Source: a virus
Virus record (IMG/VR): IMGVR_UViG_3300036768_001490
Coordinates: 1-64,000 of that record
Length of the DNA: 64,000 nucleotides
Direction: 5' to 3' (one strand)
Positions 7,409-16,652 of the stretch are shown here, piece after piece. Each line of letters begins with the position of its first letter. Position 1 is the stretch's first letter. Below the pieces are notes generated by a model, which saw only the letters and a list, made by a program, of their open reading frames with translations, had not been told where the DNA came from and made no database searches. A program made the position numbers and the translations under genes.

Positions 7409-8719
7409 TCAGATGAACTTGGGGCCTGGCCAGTAAGAGTTCTCCTCCTTGAGGGCGCACAGGTCGGCGTCCACGTAGGGGATCAGGTGCATGTGGTGCC
7501 AGGCGGAGGGGTAGCCGTTGGACAGACGCACGGCCTGGAAGCGGCAGCGGATCTCCGGCACGTACTTGGCGAAGTTGCGGTCGGTCACGTACCAGAAGTT
7601 GTTGCTGGACCAGAAGCTCACGTGCGTTGGGTCCTGGTAGGCTCCGCGGCCGCAGCGGCCGCTGTCGTCGCAGACGGCTGGCGTGTGCGTGAGCAGGAAG
7701 CCTCCAGGCACCAGCAGGTCGTACAGGTGGTTCATGAGCCAGGGCACCCGGTTGGCGGGGATGTGCTCCAGGAAATCGAAGGCGCGGAAGCAGCCTACGG
7801 AGTTGGGCTTCAGGTAAGGGAAGAGTCCTTCGGGCTGGAGGACGTCGCACTGGATGCCCAGGGGGTGCTTCTTGACCGCGGGGTCGATGTCGATGGGGAT
7901 GTAGCCGTCCGGGCAGTTGTGCGCGCCGCCCAGGTCGTACATGGGCAGCTTCTCCCGCCGGCACCACTCCCGAACAAGGTCGTGCAACCAGCGGTCGCGG
8001 TGCTCGCGCGACCGGCGCTGGATCTCTTCCACGCGGACCTGGCACGTGGTCTGGCCATTCTGCCGGTGGAAGTAAAGCGGACGGTGGATATGCTCGAAGT
8101 GGATACCCTTGAGGTAGGTGCGGATGAGCAGTTCGTGGTCGTCCGCCACCGGCAGGTCCGGGTTATGCCCGCCGACCAGGCGGTACGCCTCCCGGCTCCA
8201 GACACGCACATGGTCTGGCGCGTACAGGATCTCACACAGGGAGCGTGGACCGATGGGATGGTGCTCGTTGACCTTGTAGTCGCGTCCCTTGTAGCTCCAG
8301 TCAAACTGGCGCCAGCCCCAGGCAGGCGAGTAGCACTGGCTCTCGTGCTTCATGTTGCAGCTGACATCGTCCGACCAGATGAAGCACAACCTGGGGCAGC
8401 GCTGGGCCGCCGCCACGACCTCCTCCAGGCAGTCATGTGTTATCAGGTCGTCGTGGTCGTACTCTAGCAGCAGGTCGCCGACTGCGTGGTCGCAGGCGAA
8501 ACGCTTGAGCGCACCGATGTTGGTCGCGTTGGAGCGCAGCAGGCGGACCCTGCCGTCTCCCTGAGTGATGTGTTCTACCGTCGTGGCGACCAGGTCGCTC
8601 TGGTCGCCGTTGGCGACGACGACCCATTCCCAGTCCTGGTATGTCTGTTCCTGCAAGCAGGCCCACACGTCTGGCAGCCATGCGGGATTGTGGCTGGGAG
8701 TGAATACACTGACTAACAT
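7409..8719 (-). CDS. GT2-family glycosyltransferase fused to a SAM-methyltransferase-like domain
   Basis: 436 residues. The N-terminal domain (1 to about 230) is a GT-A fold family 2 glycosyltransferase: [31 protein letters not shown], and the nucleotide-sugar motif EYDHDD near residue 88. The C-terminal domain (about 245-436) resembles class I SAM-dependent methyltransferases: YDLGGAHNCPDGYIPIDIDP as a degenerate binding loop and FRAFDFLEHIP followed by YDLLVPGGFLLTHTP. The start overlaps the stop of the collagen-tail gene by one base (TGATG). It probably builds and may methylate a glycan; the acceptor is unknown, and the adjacent fibre is the best candidate. Confidence 0.8.
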   Translation of the reverse strand: MLVSVFTPSHNPAWLPDVWACLQEQTYQDWEWVVVANGDQSDLVATTVEHITQGDGRVRLLRSNATNIGALKRFACDHAVGDLLLEYDHDDLITHDCLEEVVAAAQRCPRLCFIWSDDVSCNMKHESQCYSPAWGWRQFDWSYKGRDYKVNEHHPIGPRSLCEILYAPDHVRVWSREAYRLVGGHNPDLPVADDHELLIRTYLKGIHFEHIHRPLYFHRQNGQTTCQVRVEEIQRRSREHRDRWLHDLVREWCRREKLPMYDLGGAHNCPDGYIPIDIDPAVKKHPLGIQCDVLQPEGLFPYLKPNSVGCFRAFDFLEHIPANRVPWLMNHLYDLLVPGGFLLTHTPAVCDDSGRCGRGAYQDPTHVSFWSSNNFWYVTDRNFAKYVPEIRCRFQAVRLSNGYPSAWHHMHLIPYVDADLCALKEENSYWPGPKFI

Positions 8720-11508
8720 CAGCTGCTCTCTCTCCAGGAGTTCCAGAAACGCTGGTTCCGTTCCATGTCTGCGCGGGTGTGGCGGCGGAAGCGCCAGGTG
8801 TGGCCCTTGCGGACACCCGACAGCCGGACGGTCACGCAGTCCACTTCTCTGTCTGTCTGGACAACTAGTTCGTTGCCCTCTACGCGCGCTGCCACCAGGG
8901 CCAGGTGGCTGGGCACGGCGCCGACGGCCACGATGCTACCTTCTTCGCAAACGTCAAGGAAGATCGGGTCGATGCGTTGTCTCCACTGGAACGTTCTGCC
9001 AGAGGTGCTGCCTGGACGTGCCGTTACTACATGGACGACGTCCTCGAAGCGGACTTCCGGCATTTCCACACAGGCGAGAGCGACGAACTCTGGCTCGTCC
9101 CAGCCGTTCCTTCTACTGTACGGGACGATGGCTGTCTTTTCTCCAGCTGGGCCCTGGTACCCCTGGTGCCCCTGGTACCCCTGGTACCCCTGTTCCCCCT
9201 GATACCCCTGTTCCCCCTGGTACCCCTGGTACCCCTGGTACCCCTGTTCCCCCTGGTACCCCTGGTACCCCTGTGGACCTCCAGGGTCTCCCTGGTCTCC
9301 CTGATGACCTTGACTGCCCTGGTATCCCTGGTATCCCTGGTCTCCCTGGTCTCCCTGGTCTCCCTGATGACCTTGACTGCCCTGGTATCCCTGATGACCT
9401 TGACTGCCCTGGTATCCCTGATGACCTTGACTGCCCTGGTCTCCCTGGTATCCCTGGTTCCCCTGTTCCCCCTGTTCCCCCTGTTCCCCCTGGTACCCCT
9501 GGTGCCCCTGTTCCCCCTGTTCCCCCTGGTGCCCCTGGTACCCCTGGTGCCCCTGGTACCCCTGGTGCCCCTGGTACCCCTGGTCTCCCTGTGGACCCTG
9601 GTCTCCATCTGGCCCAGGGTCTCCCTGTGGACCCTGGTCTCCATCTGGCCCAGGGTCTCCCTGTGGACCCTGGTCTCCATCTGGCCCAGGGTCTCCCTGT
9701 GGACCCTGGTCTCCCTGTGGACCCTGGTCTCCATCTGGCCCAGGGTCTCCCTGTGGACCCTGGTATCCCTGTGGACCAGGGTCTCCCTGTGGACCCTGGT
9801 ATCCCTGTGGACCAGGGTCTCCCTGTGGACCCTGGTATCCCTGATAACCCTGGCTGCCCTGTCCGCCGCAGCGCGGCACTTGCAGGTCAATCGACAGTTC
9901 CCAGTCGCAGTCGGTTGCGTCCCGTACCTGACTGAAGCCGTAGACAAGGAAGCCGACGTCGCCGCAAGTGACTTCGCGGATGTCCAGGAACGGGTTCAGC
10001 TTGATGCAGGGGGCAACGGCGCCGATGTCCAGGCGCCAGATGCACTGGTCTGCCGGCCCGATCCGCTCGAACAGCCAGCTGATCGTCCCTGGGCCTGGTC
10101 TGGGACGTGGCCAGACGAAGCGGGGGTTGGCCGCGGCACGGAGTTCCGGACACGGTGCCCGGCTGTTGATCTCCAGGAACCAGTTGAAGCCGACGCGGTA
10201 GAAGTACCAGTGCGTGTAGCCACCCGCTCGGCCGAACCGGATCGGCGTGTAGCGTCCTGGCCTGCGCGGCAGGACTTCCGGGCAGTTGACCCGCAGCTGC
10301 GTGATGTCCACGTGGTACTGGCAGCCGGCGAGCCTGGCCACGCGCCAGCGGATGAAGCTGCCCGTGCCAGGGTCCACCCGTGTCTGCTCCAACCTGGGGC
10401 TGATCCGCGGGCAGGGCACGTCCAGGTAGATGTCCAGCTCGAAGTTGCACGACGGCTTCTTGGCGACGACGAAGGTTAGCTGGCCGGCGCCGAACGGGAC
10501 CGGCTTCGTCTTGAACGAGCTGGGCGCGATGCGCGGGCAGTGGTACTCGCCGCTGATGTCCAGCTCGAAGGTGCAGCCGATCTTTTTGAAGCGGAAGGAC
10601 AGCCGCGGCTCCCGGTTGGTGATCTCACGCAGCTTGGTTGTCCGCGTGGTCAGAGGCTGGATGGCAGGACACGGCGACGTGACGTCGATGTCCAGCTCGA
10701 ACTCGCACTCACCTGGCTTCTTTCTCTTGAACTCGTAGTTCAGCCGGCCGGTGGCTCTGTCGAAGCGGACGATCTTGGTTTCCCGGCGGCGTGGCTCCAC
10801 CTTGGGGCAGGGAGCCAGGACATGGATGTCCAGGTCGAAGGAGCACCCTACCTTGAAGAAGTAGAACCAGAGCCTGCCCACCGGCTTGTCGCTCAGGAAC
10901 CGGACGTACCGGCTACGGCCGGGCGGCAGAGGACGCACCTCCGGGCACGGCACGGAGACCTGGATGTCCAGGTCGTAGTCGCAGTTCGGCAGCTTCACGA
11001 AGCCGAAGCGGAGCGTACCGAGGCGGTTCCGGGAGAACGGCACTTCCCGGAAGCGAGAGGTCGGCTTGATCTTGGGGCAGTGTACCTGGGCGTCGATTTC
11101 CAGGAGCCAGTCGCAGTCCGGCAGCGGCACGAAGCCGAAGCGCAGCAGGGACGGCCCGTCCGTGAACGGGACGGAGCGCGTCTGCTGCCAGGACGGCTGC
11201 ATCTCCGGGCAGCGCACGTCGGCCTCGACCTCCAGCGCGAAGGAGCAGCAGGCTTCCTTGTGGACGGTCACATCGAGGCGTGGTGTCAGGTGGCGTCCTT
11301 GCTGGATGCTCGTCCGGGAGACAGACAGGTTGGGGCAGGGTGGCTCCGGTGGCAGTTCCGTGATGGGGGGACTGTCGCAGGCGGGTATGTCGGCCGGCGC
11401 CTCCGGGACGCTCGGGTCGCGGATCAGGTCTTCGCACGGAATGCGCGGCACGGGCTCGACCTGGCACTTTTCCGGGTCGAAGGCAAAATCATGCTGGTCG
11501 CCGGCCAT
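8719..11508 (-). CDS. Fibre protein: ten ~45-residue Cys/Pro repeats plus collagen-like tail (929 aa)
   Basis: A leader of about 85 residues is Pro/Cys-rich. Residues about 88-545 hold ten full tandem units and one partial unit of about 45 residues, each of the form C-x-[FYW]-x-[LV]-[ED]-[IV], then CP about 7 residues later, then a basic and a beta-rich stretch. Residues about 546-786 are collagen-like Gly-X-Y triplets rich in Gln, Asp, Pro and Tyr (GYQG, GPQGDPG). A globular C-terminal domain of about 140 residues follows and may trimerise the fibre. GGAGG before the ATG supports the start. It is most likely an elongated tail or baseplate fibre that contacts the host surface. Two glycosyltransferase genes follow it directly. 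Confidence 0.75.
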   Translation of the reverse strand: MAGDQHDFAFDPEKCQVEPVPRIPCEDLIRDPSVPEAPADIPACDSPPITELPPEPPCPNLSVSRTSIQQGRHLTPRLDVTVHKEACCSFALEVEADVRCPEMQPSWQQTRSVPFTDGPSLLRFGFVPLPDCDWLLEIDAQVHCPKIKPTSRFREVPFSRNRLGTLRFGFVKLPNCDYDLDIQVSVPCPEVRPLPPGRSRYVRFLSDKPVGRLWFYFFKVGCSFDLDIHVLAPCPKVEPRRRETKIVRFDRATGRLNYEFKRKKPGECEFELDIDVTSPCPAIQPLTTRTTKLREITNREPRLSFRFKKIGCTFELDISGEYHCPRIAPSSFKTKPVPFGAGQLTFVVAKKPSCNFELDIYLDVPCPRISPRLEQTRVDPGTGSFIRWRVARLAGCQYHVDITQLRVNCPEVLPRRPGRYTPIRFGRAGGYTHWYFYRVGFNWFLEINSRAPCPELRAAANPRFVWPRPRPGPGTISWLFERIGPADQCIWRLDIGAVAPCIKLNPFLDIREVTCGDVGFLVYGFSQVRDATDCDWELSIDLQVPRCGGQGSQGYQGYQGPQGDPGPQGYQGPQGDPGPQGYQGPQGDPGPDGDQGPQGDQGPQGDPGPDGDQGPQGDPGPDGDQGPQGDPGPDGDQGPQGDQGYQGHQGYQGHQGYQGHQGEQGEQGHQGYQGEQGEQGEQGNQGYQGDQGSQGHQGYQGSQGHQGYQGSQGHQGDQGDQGDQGYQGYQGSQGHQGDQGDPGGPQGYQGYQGEQGYQGYQGYQGEQGYQGEQGYQGYQGHQGYQGPAGEKTAIVPYSRRNGWDEPEFVALACVEMPEVRFEDVVHVVTARPGSTSGRTFQWRQRIDPIFLDVCEEGSIVAVGAVPSHLALVAARVEGNELVVQTDREVDCVTVRLSGVRKGHTWRFRRHTRADMERNQRFWNSWRESS
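9145..9866 (-). repeat. Collagen-like Gly-X-Y coding repeat (fibre)
   Basis: About 720 bases of 9-base triplet repeats and longer 36-base blocks encode about 80 Gly-X-Y triplets inside the 929-residue fibre gene. On the plus strand this reads as repeated CCTGGT/CCCTGG units. The array is a likely site of length variation by slippage. Confidence 0.85.
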
Positions 11509-11521
11509 CCGTTACCTCCGC

Positions 11522-12511
11522 TCAACAGCTTTCCGAGACGTCTGAAACGGTGTCGAAGCACGTCACCAGCCCGGCCATGTTGACGTCGATCACGACCTTG
11601 TGTTCTTCCGGCACGGAGACGATGGTGACGCCGGGACCAGCCGTCAGCTCGAACTGCCGCCCTCCGCTGCCGTTGATGGAACGGAGGACGTCGTTGCAGC
11701 GCGGGCCGCCCTCTAGCAGCTGACTGCCCGCAGGCGGCACCTCGCCCGCGAACAGCGGCGCCGGCTCGCACGGCTCGCCGTCTCCTGCTCCCACGGCGGC
11801 GCCGAAGATAATGGACCCTTCTTCCTGCCGGATGACGGCGTTGTAGCCTGGGACAAAGATAATGTCTCCGACCAGACAGGGCTCGTACACATGCACGGTC
11901 CCCGTCGGATAGGGGAAGATGACCTCCGGGCAGCCGTCGGGAGCCGACACGCGCGTCCGGTCGTCGTTGGCCAGCCCCACCCGGGCGACGTAGGTGCCAG
12001 CCAGGTTCTGGACCAGAGCCGGCTCCACCACGGCGCCGCCGGCGCCGCGCTCGATGACGCCGTCCACGGGCAGCAGCAGCTCCAGCTCCGCCATCTTGCC
12101 TGTAACCAGGAAGCCGGACCAGGCCGTTTCCTCGCATGTGGCAGGAAGAGAGGACGACTGGCTGCTGGCGGAGAAACCTTCGTTGTCGCTGTCGCCAGAG
12201 TCGGCGAACTCCAGGCAGTAGTCCTGCCCTCCCAGCCGGCGGAGGAAGACCAGCGGCGTGCGGAACAGGCCCGGCGCGTCGGACGCGAACTCGAAGTAGA
12301 ACGTGTCGCCCTGTCGGCGCAGGCGGTCCAGGTAGACGGTGTGGACCCCGTCCACGAACCCGGCCGGTCCGTACAGCACGAAGCCGCAGTCCACGACGAT
12401 GGCGTGCGGCAGGCGGCGCAGTGTCAGGGGGCCGTGGGGCTGGGCCACCGTCCCTGTCCGGAACGGGTAGGAGCGGTTGGCGTTCTGGTTGTAAAACCCT
12501 GGTTCAGCCAT
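11522..12511 (-). CDS. Baseplate-periphery/fibre-type structural protein (329 aa), NxNRxYPF family
   Basis: Begins MAEPGFYNQNANRSYPFRTG. The N-terminal domain shares its pattern with the genes at 12543, 13382 and 16653 (aromatic-x-N/H, then YP[FLV], then a strand pattern ending in a 'vyl..v' segment). A Ser-rich patch follows (about residues 112-125). Near the C-terminus the segment SINGSGGRQFELTAGPGVTIV resembles a segment in the 16653 gene (TINGVGPTPTGDFHIVGTDC). It is probably a beta-rich virion protein. The ATG at 12511 has a weak ribosome site; an in-frame GTG at 12556 is the alternative. An AT-rich motif lies directly before the ATG. Confidence 0.65.
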   Translation of the reverse strand: MAEPGFYNQNANRSYPFRTGTVAQPHGPLTLRRLPHAIVVDCGFVLYGPAGFVDGVHTVYLDRLRRQGDTFYFEFASDAPGLFRTPLVFLRRLGGQDYCLEFADSGDSDNEGFSASSQSSSLPATCEETAWSGFLVTGKMAELELLLPVDGVIERGAGGAVVEPALVQNLAGTYVARVGLANDDRTRVSAPDGCPEVIFPYPTGTVHVYEPCLVGDIIFVPGYNAVIRQEEGSIIFGAAVGAGDGEPCEPAPLFAGEVPPAGSQLLEGGPRCNDVLRSINGSGGRQFELTAGPGVTIVSVPEEHKVVIDVNMAGLVTCFDTVSDVSESC

Positions 12512-12512
12512 G

Positions 12513-12532
12513 CCTAAAATCCGTTTTTTAGG
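12513..12532. promoter_or_regulatory. AT-rich junction motif with inverted repeat, copy 1
   Basis: CCTAAAA and TTTTAGG flank TCCGTT between the stop of the 12543 gene and the ATG at 12511. Bases 12516-12530 are identical to 54972-54986, the only other copy I found. Such AT-rich DNA is rare here, so a regulatory role is possible but not shown. Confidence 0.35.
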
Positions 12533-12542
12533 ACTTTCCCGA

Positions 12543-13382
12543 TTAGCCGACCACACCGGTCGCGTTCGCCGGTTCTCCCACGGCCTCGATACGGGCCCCG
12601 CCCGCCGTGGGAATGATGCGCAACACCGTGTCGGCGGCCAGCTGGTGGTTGCTGGTCAGGACCAGGCCGCCGGTCGCGTCCGGCTGGCACTCGAACGTCT
12701 GGTTGGGCCCGACCACGCGCACGCGGCGGATGAACCTCGGCGTGTCATACAGGTCGTTGGGGGCGCACAGCCGGCGGCGAAAGAGCGGGTCGCCGACCAC
12801 GTCCACGCGGACGGCGGGCACGGTGCGTTGCGGCCGGCCGCAGCGGTCCAGCACCGTCACCTCCGCGGTGCGGAAGACCACGCCGTCGTCTCCCACCAGC
12901 CAGACCTCGCCGGTGAACAGGGTGCCGTCCTCCAGGCGGAAGCCGCGCACGCCGACCTCGGGGGTCGGGAAATGGACCGTGGACGCGAACTCGCTGCCGT
13001 CCGGGTCGAACTCGTGCGTGCCGACGCCCCAGGACTGGAAGACGGCCAGGCGCTCCGGCGCGCTGACCAGCAGGCCGGCGGGACGGCCGAAGGCGTCCTG
13101 GAACACGACGGTGCCGCTGCTGCCCACCAGGGGAAAGGTGCCCGTGGCCAGGTCCGGCGTGGTGCTGTCGCCCAGTACCAGGGACACGCGCTGGTGGTCG
13201 ATGCGCACCTTTGCCAGGTACAGGCCGGCGGCGGCACCGACCGGGTACAGGGCGGCATCCAGGAACGTCCCTTCCACCAGGACGCGCCCGTCCCTGCTTG
13301 TCATGCTAGCCCGCTCGCTGAACGGGTACTTGGTCGCCTCGTGCTGCCGGCGCCATTCCGGGAACAGGGTCCGCTCGGCCAT
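12543..13382 (-). CDS. Baseplate-periphery/fibre-type structural protein (279 aa), NxNRxYPF family
   Basis: Begins MAERTLFPEWRRQHEATKYPF, matching the N-terminal pattern of its neighbours at 11522, 13382 and 16653. The rest is beta-rich with many short strands (GLYLAKVRIDHQRVSLVLGD, EVWLVGDDGVVFRTAEVTVLD). The C-terminal segment GGLVLTSNHQLAADTVLRII resembles the C-terminal module of the two siblings. Its ATG overlaps the upstream stop as TAATG, with AGGAG nearby. It has no signal peptide or membrane helix. It is probably one of a set of paralogous baseplate or fibre proteins. Confidence 0.65.
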   Translation of the reverse strand: MAERTLFPEWRRQHEATKYPFSERASMTSRDGRVLVEGTFLDAALYPVGAAAGLYLAKVRIDHQRVSLVLGDSTTPDLATGTFPLVGSSGTVVFQDAFGRPAGLLVSAPERLAVFQSWGVGTHEFDPDGSEFASTVHFPTPEVGVRGFRLEDGTLFTGEVWLVGDDGVVFRTAEVTVLDRCGRPQRTVPAVRVDVVGDPLFRRRLCAPNDLYDTPRFIRRVRVVGPNQTFECQPDATGGLVLTSNHQLAADTVLRIIPTAGGARIEAVGEPANATGVVG

Positions 13383-15055
13383 TACGGGTACTCCTGGACG
13401 AGGAAGTTAGAGAAGCGCGCCAGTGCCCGGTTGGCGCCGAAGCCGTTTCTGCCGTTGCTCGGGCCGTAGTCGTTTACCTCCACCGTCAGGGAGACGTCGG
13501 TGCTGCCGGGGCTTGTCACCGAGGTCAGCTGGGCCGTGATGGTGTGGCGGCCGGGCCCGGGTCCAGGGACGACAGTGGCCGCGAGGCGATACCAGTGGTC
13601 CAGGACCAGGCCGGGGACGATGACCGGCGCCACGCGGACGAAGCTGGTGCCGTTGAAGCGACTGACGAGGAACTGCTGGTCATCGTAGTCGATCTCGACC
13701 TGGTAGTAGAAGTCCCGTCCGTTGTCCAGCGGGTGCGGTCGATGGTTGAGTACCAGGGCGGCATTGTGCCGCGCTCCGGTCGGTCCGGGCACCATCTTGA
13801 CGTCGGCCTGCAAGCGGCGGCCCGCCGTGCTGTCGTCGAAGCCGTTCCAGACGATGACGTTGCGCATGGCCGCCGTGGCACTGCCGAGACTGTGCCCGGA
13901 CAGTGGCAGCGAGGACGAGGACGAGGACGAGAATGACTGGGACGCAGCCAGCTCGGGACAGACAGGGTCGGGGCTGGCGTCGGCGACCATCTGCCACAGG
14001 CCGCTGCGCGTCTCGAAGTCCCGGGCGTTGCCGTCCAGGAAGCAGTCCCGGTAGGGCAACGCCCCCAGGTGCCGCAGCGACTCGGACTCGGCCGGCGGTG
14101 GCGGCAATGGCGGCGGGCTGGCAGGAGGGTGCAGGGGGATCGGATCGTACTCGCTGGGCAGTCTTCCCGTATCGTCGGGCAAATGGGGTGGCAGGCAGGC
14201 ATCTGCCAGGCCCAGGCCGCAGTCGATGACGATGCCGCACGGCCCGTCGATCTTGCCCACGACGGCACAGCCGCGGAACTCTAGGGTGATGGTCCCGTCG
14301 CAGTCAGGTGTCACGGCGTTGATGAACTCGACCGGCTCCGGCTGCCCGCAGGTGCCGGACTCCGGCCGGCCGGCGCAGGGGCCGGCAAATTCCCGAAAGG
14401 TGTTCTTCTCCCGGAGGTGGCCGGGGATGTTGGCTGCTTCGGGTGGCACGGGGAGGCCGTCTGCGCCGGCCGTGTCCGCCAGGCGCAGGACGATGCAGTC
14501 GCGCAGCACGCCGGCGATCTCTCGTTCTTCCTTGCGCAGCAGGAGCGGGGCCAGCGCGCGCAGCGTGACCACGCCCGTCAGGCGGTCCGCGGCGTGGGCC
14601 ACCTGGGCGCTGGTCACGGGGAGGGGGCGGTAGGGCCTGGCGGCGCGCGCCGCCAGGCGGGACTGGCGTGGCGTGGCGAAGCGGCCCTGATAGGGGACGT
14701 CGCGGGTACCGGCGCCGAAGACGACCCAGCCAGCCGTGCCTGCCACCTGGGGCCAGAGGGCATGCACGCGCCCGTCCTCCACTGGCTGGGGGACGGACAC
14801 GACGGCCAGCGGCACATGGCCAGGGATGTCCAGGTCGTCTGCTGCCTGGATGGTCAGCGTGACCAGGGACGGCGTGACGCTCAGCGCGGACAGGAAGGCG
14901 TACCGTCCCAGGGTCAGCGGCCAGCGCAGCTGCATGTCGGCCAGGACGTGGGACGGCAGGCGCCGGCCGTTGTCGTCCACGGCCGTGGCCGCCTCATCGA
15001 CTGGGTAGGCGATGCCCTCGTTCTGCGTGTACCAGTGCAGGTTGCGTATGGCCAT
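13382..15055 (-). CDS. Fibre-type structural protein with C-terminal concanavalin/LamG-like domain (557 aa)
   Basis: The N-terminal domain (MAIRNLHWYTQNEGIAYPVDE) belongs to the same paralogous set as 11522, 12543 and 16653. The middle holds a Cys-containing beta region (EFRGCAVVGKIDGPCGIVIDC) and a Pro-rich linker, then a poly-Ser stretch. The last 170 residues or so look like a LamG/concanavalin-type beta-sandwich: RNVIVWNGFDDSTAGRRLQADVKM, FYYQVEIDYDDQQFLVSRFNG and DHWYRLAATVVPG. Such folds bind glycans, so it may be a receptor-recognition protein. Start 15055 is chosen for its GGAGAG site. Confidence 0.7.
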   Translation of the reverse strand: MAIRNLHWYTQNEGIAYPVDEAATAVDDNGRRLPSHVLADMQLRWPLTLGRYAFLSALSVTPSLVTLTIQAADDLDIPGHVPLAVVSVPQPVEDGRVHALWPQVAGTAGWVVFGAGTRDVPYQGRFATPRQSRLAARAARPYRPLPVTSAQVAHAADRLTGVVTLRALAPLLLRKEEREIAGVLRDCIVLRLADTAGADGLPVPPEAANIPGHLREKNTFREFAGPCAGRPESGTCGQPEPVEFINAVTPDCDGTITLEFRGCAVVGKIDGPCGIVIDCGLGLADACLPPHLPDDTGRLPSEYDPIPLHPPASPPPLPPPPAESESLRHLGALPYRDCFLDGNARDFETRSGLWQMVADASPDPVCPELAASQSFSSSSSSSLPLSGHSLGSATAAMRNVIVWNGFDDSTAGRRLQADVKMVPGPTGARHNAALVLNHRPHPLDNGRDFYYQVEIDYDDQQFLVSRFNGTSFVRVAPVIVPGLVLDHWYRLAATVVPGPGPGRHTITAQLTSVTSPGSTDVSLTVEVNDYGPSNGRNGFGANRALARFSNFLVQEYP

Positions 15056-15056
15056 G

Positions 15057-16637
15057 CTACGACTCTCCGGCCGGCTGGACAATGGGCGCGGCGCACTGCT
15101 CGCATGCCGTCAGCTTCCGCCGCGGGTCGAGCGGCGCCGTCCGCTGGACCACGGCGCGCACGGCCTCTCCCTCGGGGATGGCGGCCTCGTCCCAGCGCGC
15201 CGAGACCTCCTCGGGCACGTCCACCTCGGGCTGGTCCGGCCCGACCGGTTCCGGAACATGGACGCTGAACGCCACCTCCACGGTGTCGCCGGTCTGGCAG
15301 CCGGGAAAGCAGGCCCGGAACTTGGCCGTGGTCGTGGCGCGGGGCCCGGCGTGGTCCACGAAGAAGCTCACGGTCGGCAGGCGCACCAGCGGGACGTGTC
15401 CCTGCTCCCCGTCCGTGGTTGTCCCCTCCAGGACCGGGTCGGCCACCTGCAGGCGCGCTGGCACCTCGACGGGAGCGCTGCGGGCTGGATGGCGCGTGAA
15501 GTGTCGGAACGTGAAGCGCAGCTCCAGCGGCCCGATGCACAGGTCAGAGAAGTTGCAGTAGGCGGCGCCGACAAACAGCTTGCAGTCGCTGTCGCTGGAC
15601 ACTACCAGGCGGGCGGGGCACTCCAGGCGGCGCTGGCGCTCGGCTTCCCAGCGGCCGATGTTGTTCCGGTGCGTGTCCCGTGCGGACTCGGCCAGCAGGC
15701 CGGCCTGCCGCCAGCGCTCCCAGGTGCGGGCCAGCCCGCGGTAGGTGCGCACGAAATAGGAGCAGGCACAGCAGGGGGTGCAGTCGTTGAACAGGCGCAC
15801 CGTGCTGGCGGCGTCCGCTGGTGGAAAGTCGTGGTAGGCGTAGACGGCCTCTCTTCCCTCTGGACCGTCGGTGACATGCAGCGCCCGCTGGGCCCGCAGG
15901 CAGCCGTCTAGCTGGAGGAAGAAGTTGCCGGCGGCATCGGGGGCGGTGTGGTTGATGCGGCGCACCAGGACTTCCGTGTCGAGGCAGGACGGCTGGCGCC
16001 CCAGGCCGGCGCCAGGCACGGCGTCCATGTCCACGCGGTCGATGGCGGGTCCGCCGTCCGTGCGCGCCGTGCCGCGGCCTGCCAGCTGGATGTTGTAGCC
16101 TGCCTCCAGGAGGACCGGGCCGCGGAAGGTCTGGAGGCCGACCCGGATGGCGCGCAGCCGCCTCGGCAGACGGTTCAGCGTGCGCGGGTCCAGTTCGCCG
16201 TTGGCCGGAGTGATATGCTGGCTGTAGGTACGGACCTCGGCCCCTGGTTCCCAGTCCGTGTGCAGGGTAAGGCGGCAGACCTCCTCCTCGGTCTCCCACT
16301 GCACGATGAGCAGGCGTCCTCCCCAGGGGACTTCCCGGTAGGACGTCGCGCTGGTGGAGTCGAAAACGACCCGGTCGTGCGCGTCCAGCACGACGAGGTC
16401 TTTGGCGTGCGTCGGCGCCGGCATGCCGGCCGGCAAGGGGGCCGGCTCCGTGCCGCAGCCGTACAGCCAGGCGAGGCGGAAGGGGTAGACGAGGGCGCAG
16501 GCGTCATCGAGGTAGGACAGGTAGAAGTCGCCGAGCAGATCCTGGATGTCGGCGCTGGGCTCCACCAGGGGGTAGAGGCTGCCGCCGCCGGGCGGCTGGT
16601 TGACGCCGATGGCCTGGCGCCCGAACTGGTGTGTCAT
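15057..16637 (-). CDS. Structural protein of baseplate/fibre cluster (526 aa)
   Basis: 526 residues, beta-rich, with several Cys including a CTPCCACSYF cluster near residues 285-295. The N-terminus (MTHQFGRQAIGVNQPPGGGSLYPLVEP) and the segment FYLSYLDDACALVYPFRLAW are distinct from the flanking paralogues. A later part (RLVVSSDSDCKLFVGAAYCNFSDLCIGPLELRFTFRHFTRH) could be another beta-sandwich. The last 30 residues hold CEQC. GGGAGG before the ATG fixes the start. The role is inferred from its place within the fibre/baseplate gene run; no family match is recognised. Confidence 0.6.
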   Translation of the reverse strand: MTHQFGRQAIGVNQPPGGGSLYPLVEPSADIQDLLGDFYLSYLDDACALVYPFRLAWLYGCGTEPAPLPAGMPAPTHAKDLVVLDAHDRVVFDSTSATSYREVPWGGRLLIVQWETEEEVCRLTLHTDWEPGAEVRTYSQHITPANGELDPRTLNRLPRRLRAIRVGLQTFRGPVLLEAGYNIQLAGRGTARTDGGPAIDRVDMDAVPGAGLGRQPSCLDTEVLVRRINHTAPDAAGNFFLQLDGCLRAQRALHVTDGPEGREAVYAYHDFPPADAASTVRLFNDCTPCCACSYFVRTYRGLARTWERWRQAGLLAESARDTHRNNIGRWEAERQRRLECPARLVVSSDSDCKLFVGAAYCNFSDLCIGPLELRFTFRHFTRHPARSAPVEVPARLQVADPVLEGTTTDGEQGHVPLVRLPTVSFFVDHAGPRATTTAKFRACFPGCQTGDTVEVAFSVHVPEPVGPDQPEVDVPEEVSARWDEAAIPEGEAVRAVVQRTAPLDPRRKLTACEQCAAPIVQPAGES

Positions 16638-16652
16638 GGCGCCTCCCGTGCC

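Noticed and set aside
9145-9866. Possible CRISPR-like or satellite repeat
   Set aside because: The repeat has no spacers and codes in frame for Gly-X-Y triplets; it is a protein repeat.
8905-10479. 524-codon plus-strand frame with hydrophobic VPLVPLVSL repeats resembling a membrane protein
   Set aside because: It is the reverse reading of the collagen triplets; the hydrophobic repeats are an artefact of the Gly-X-Y codons.
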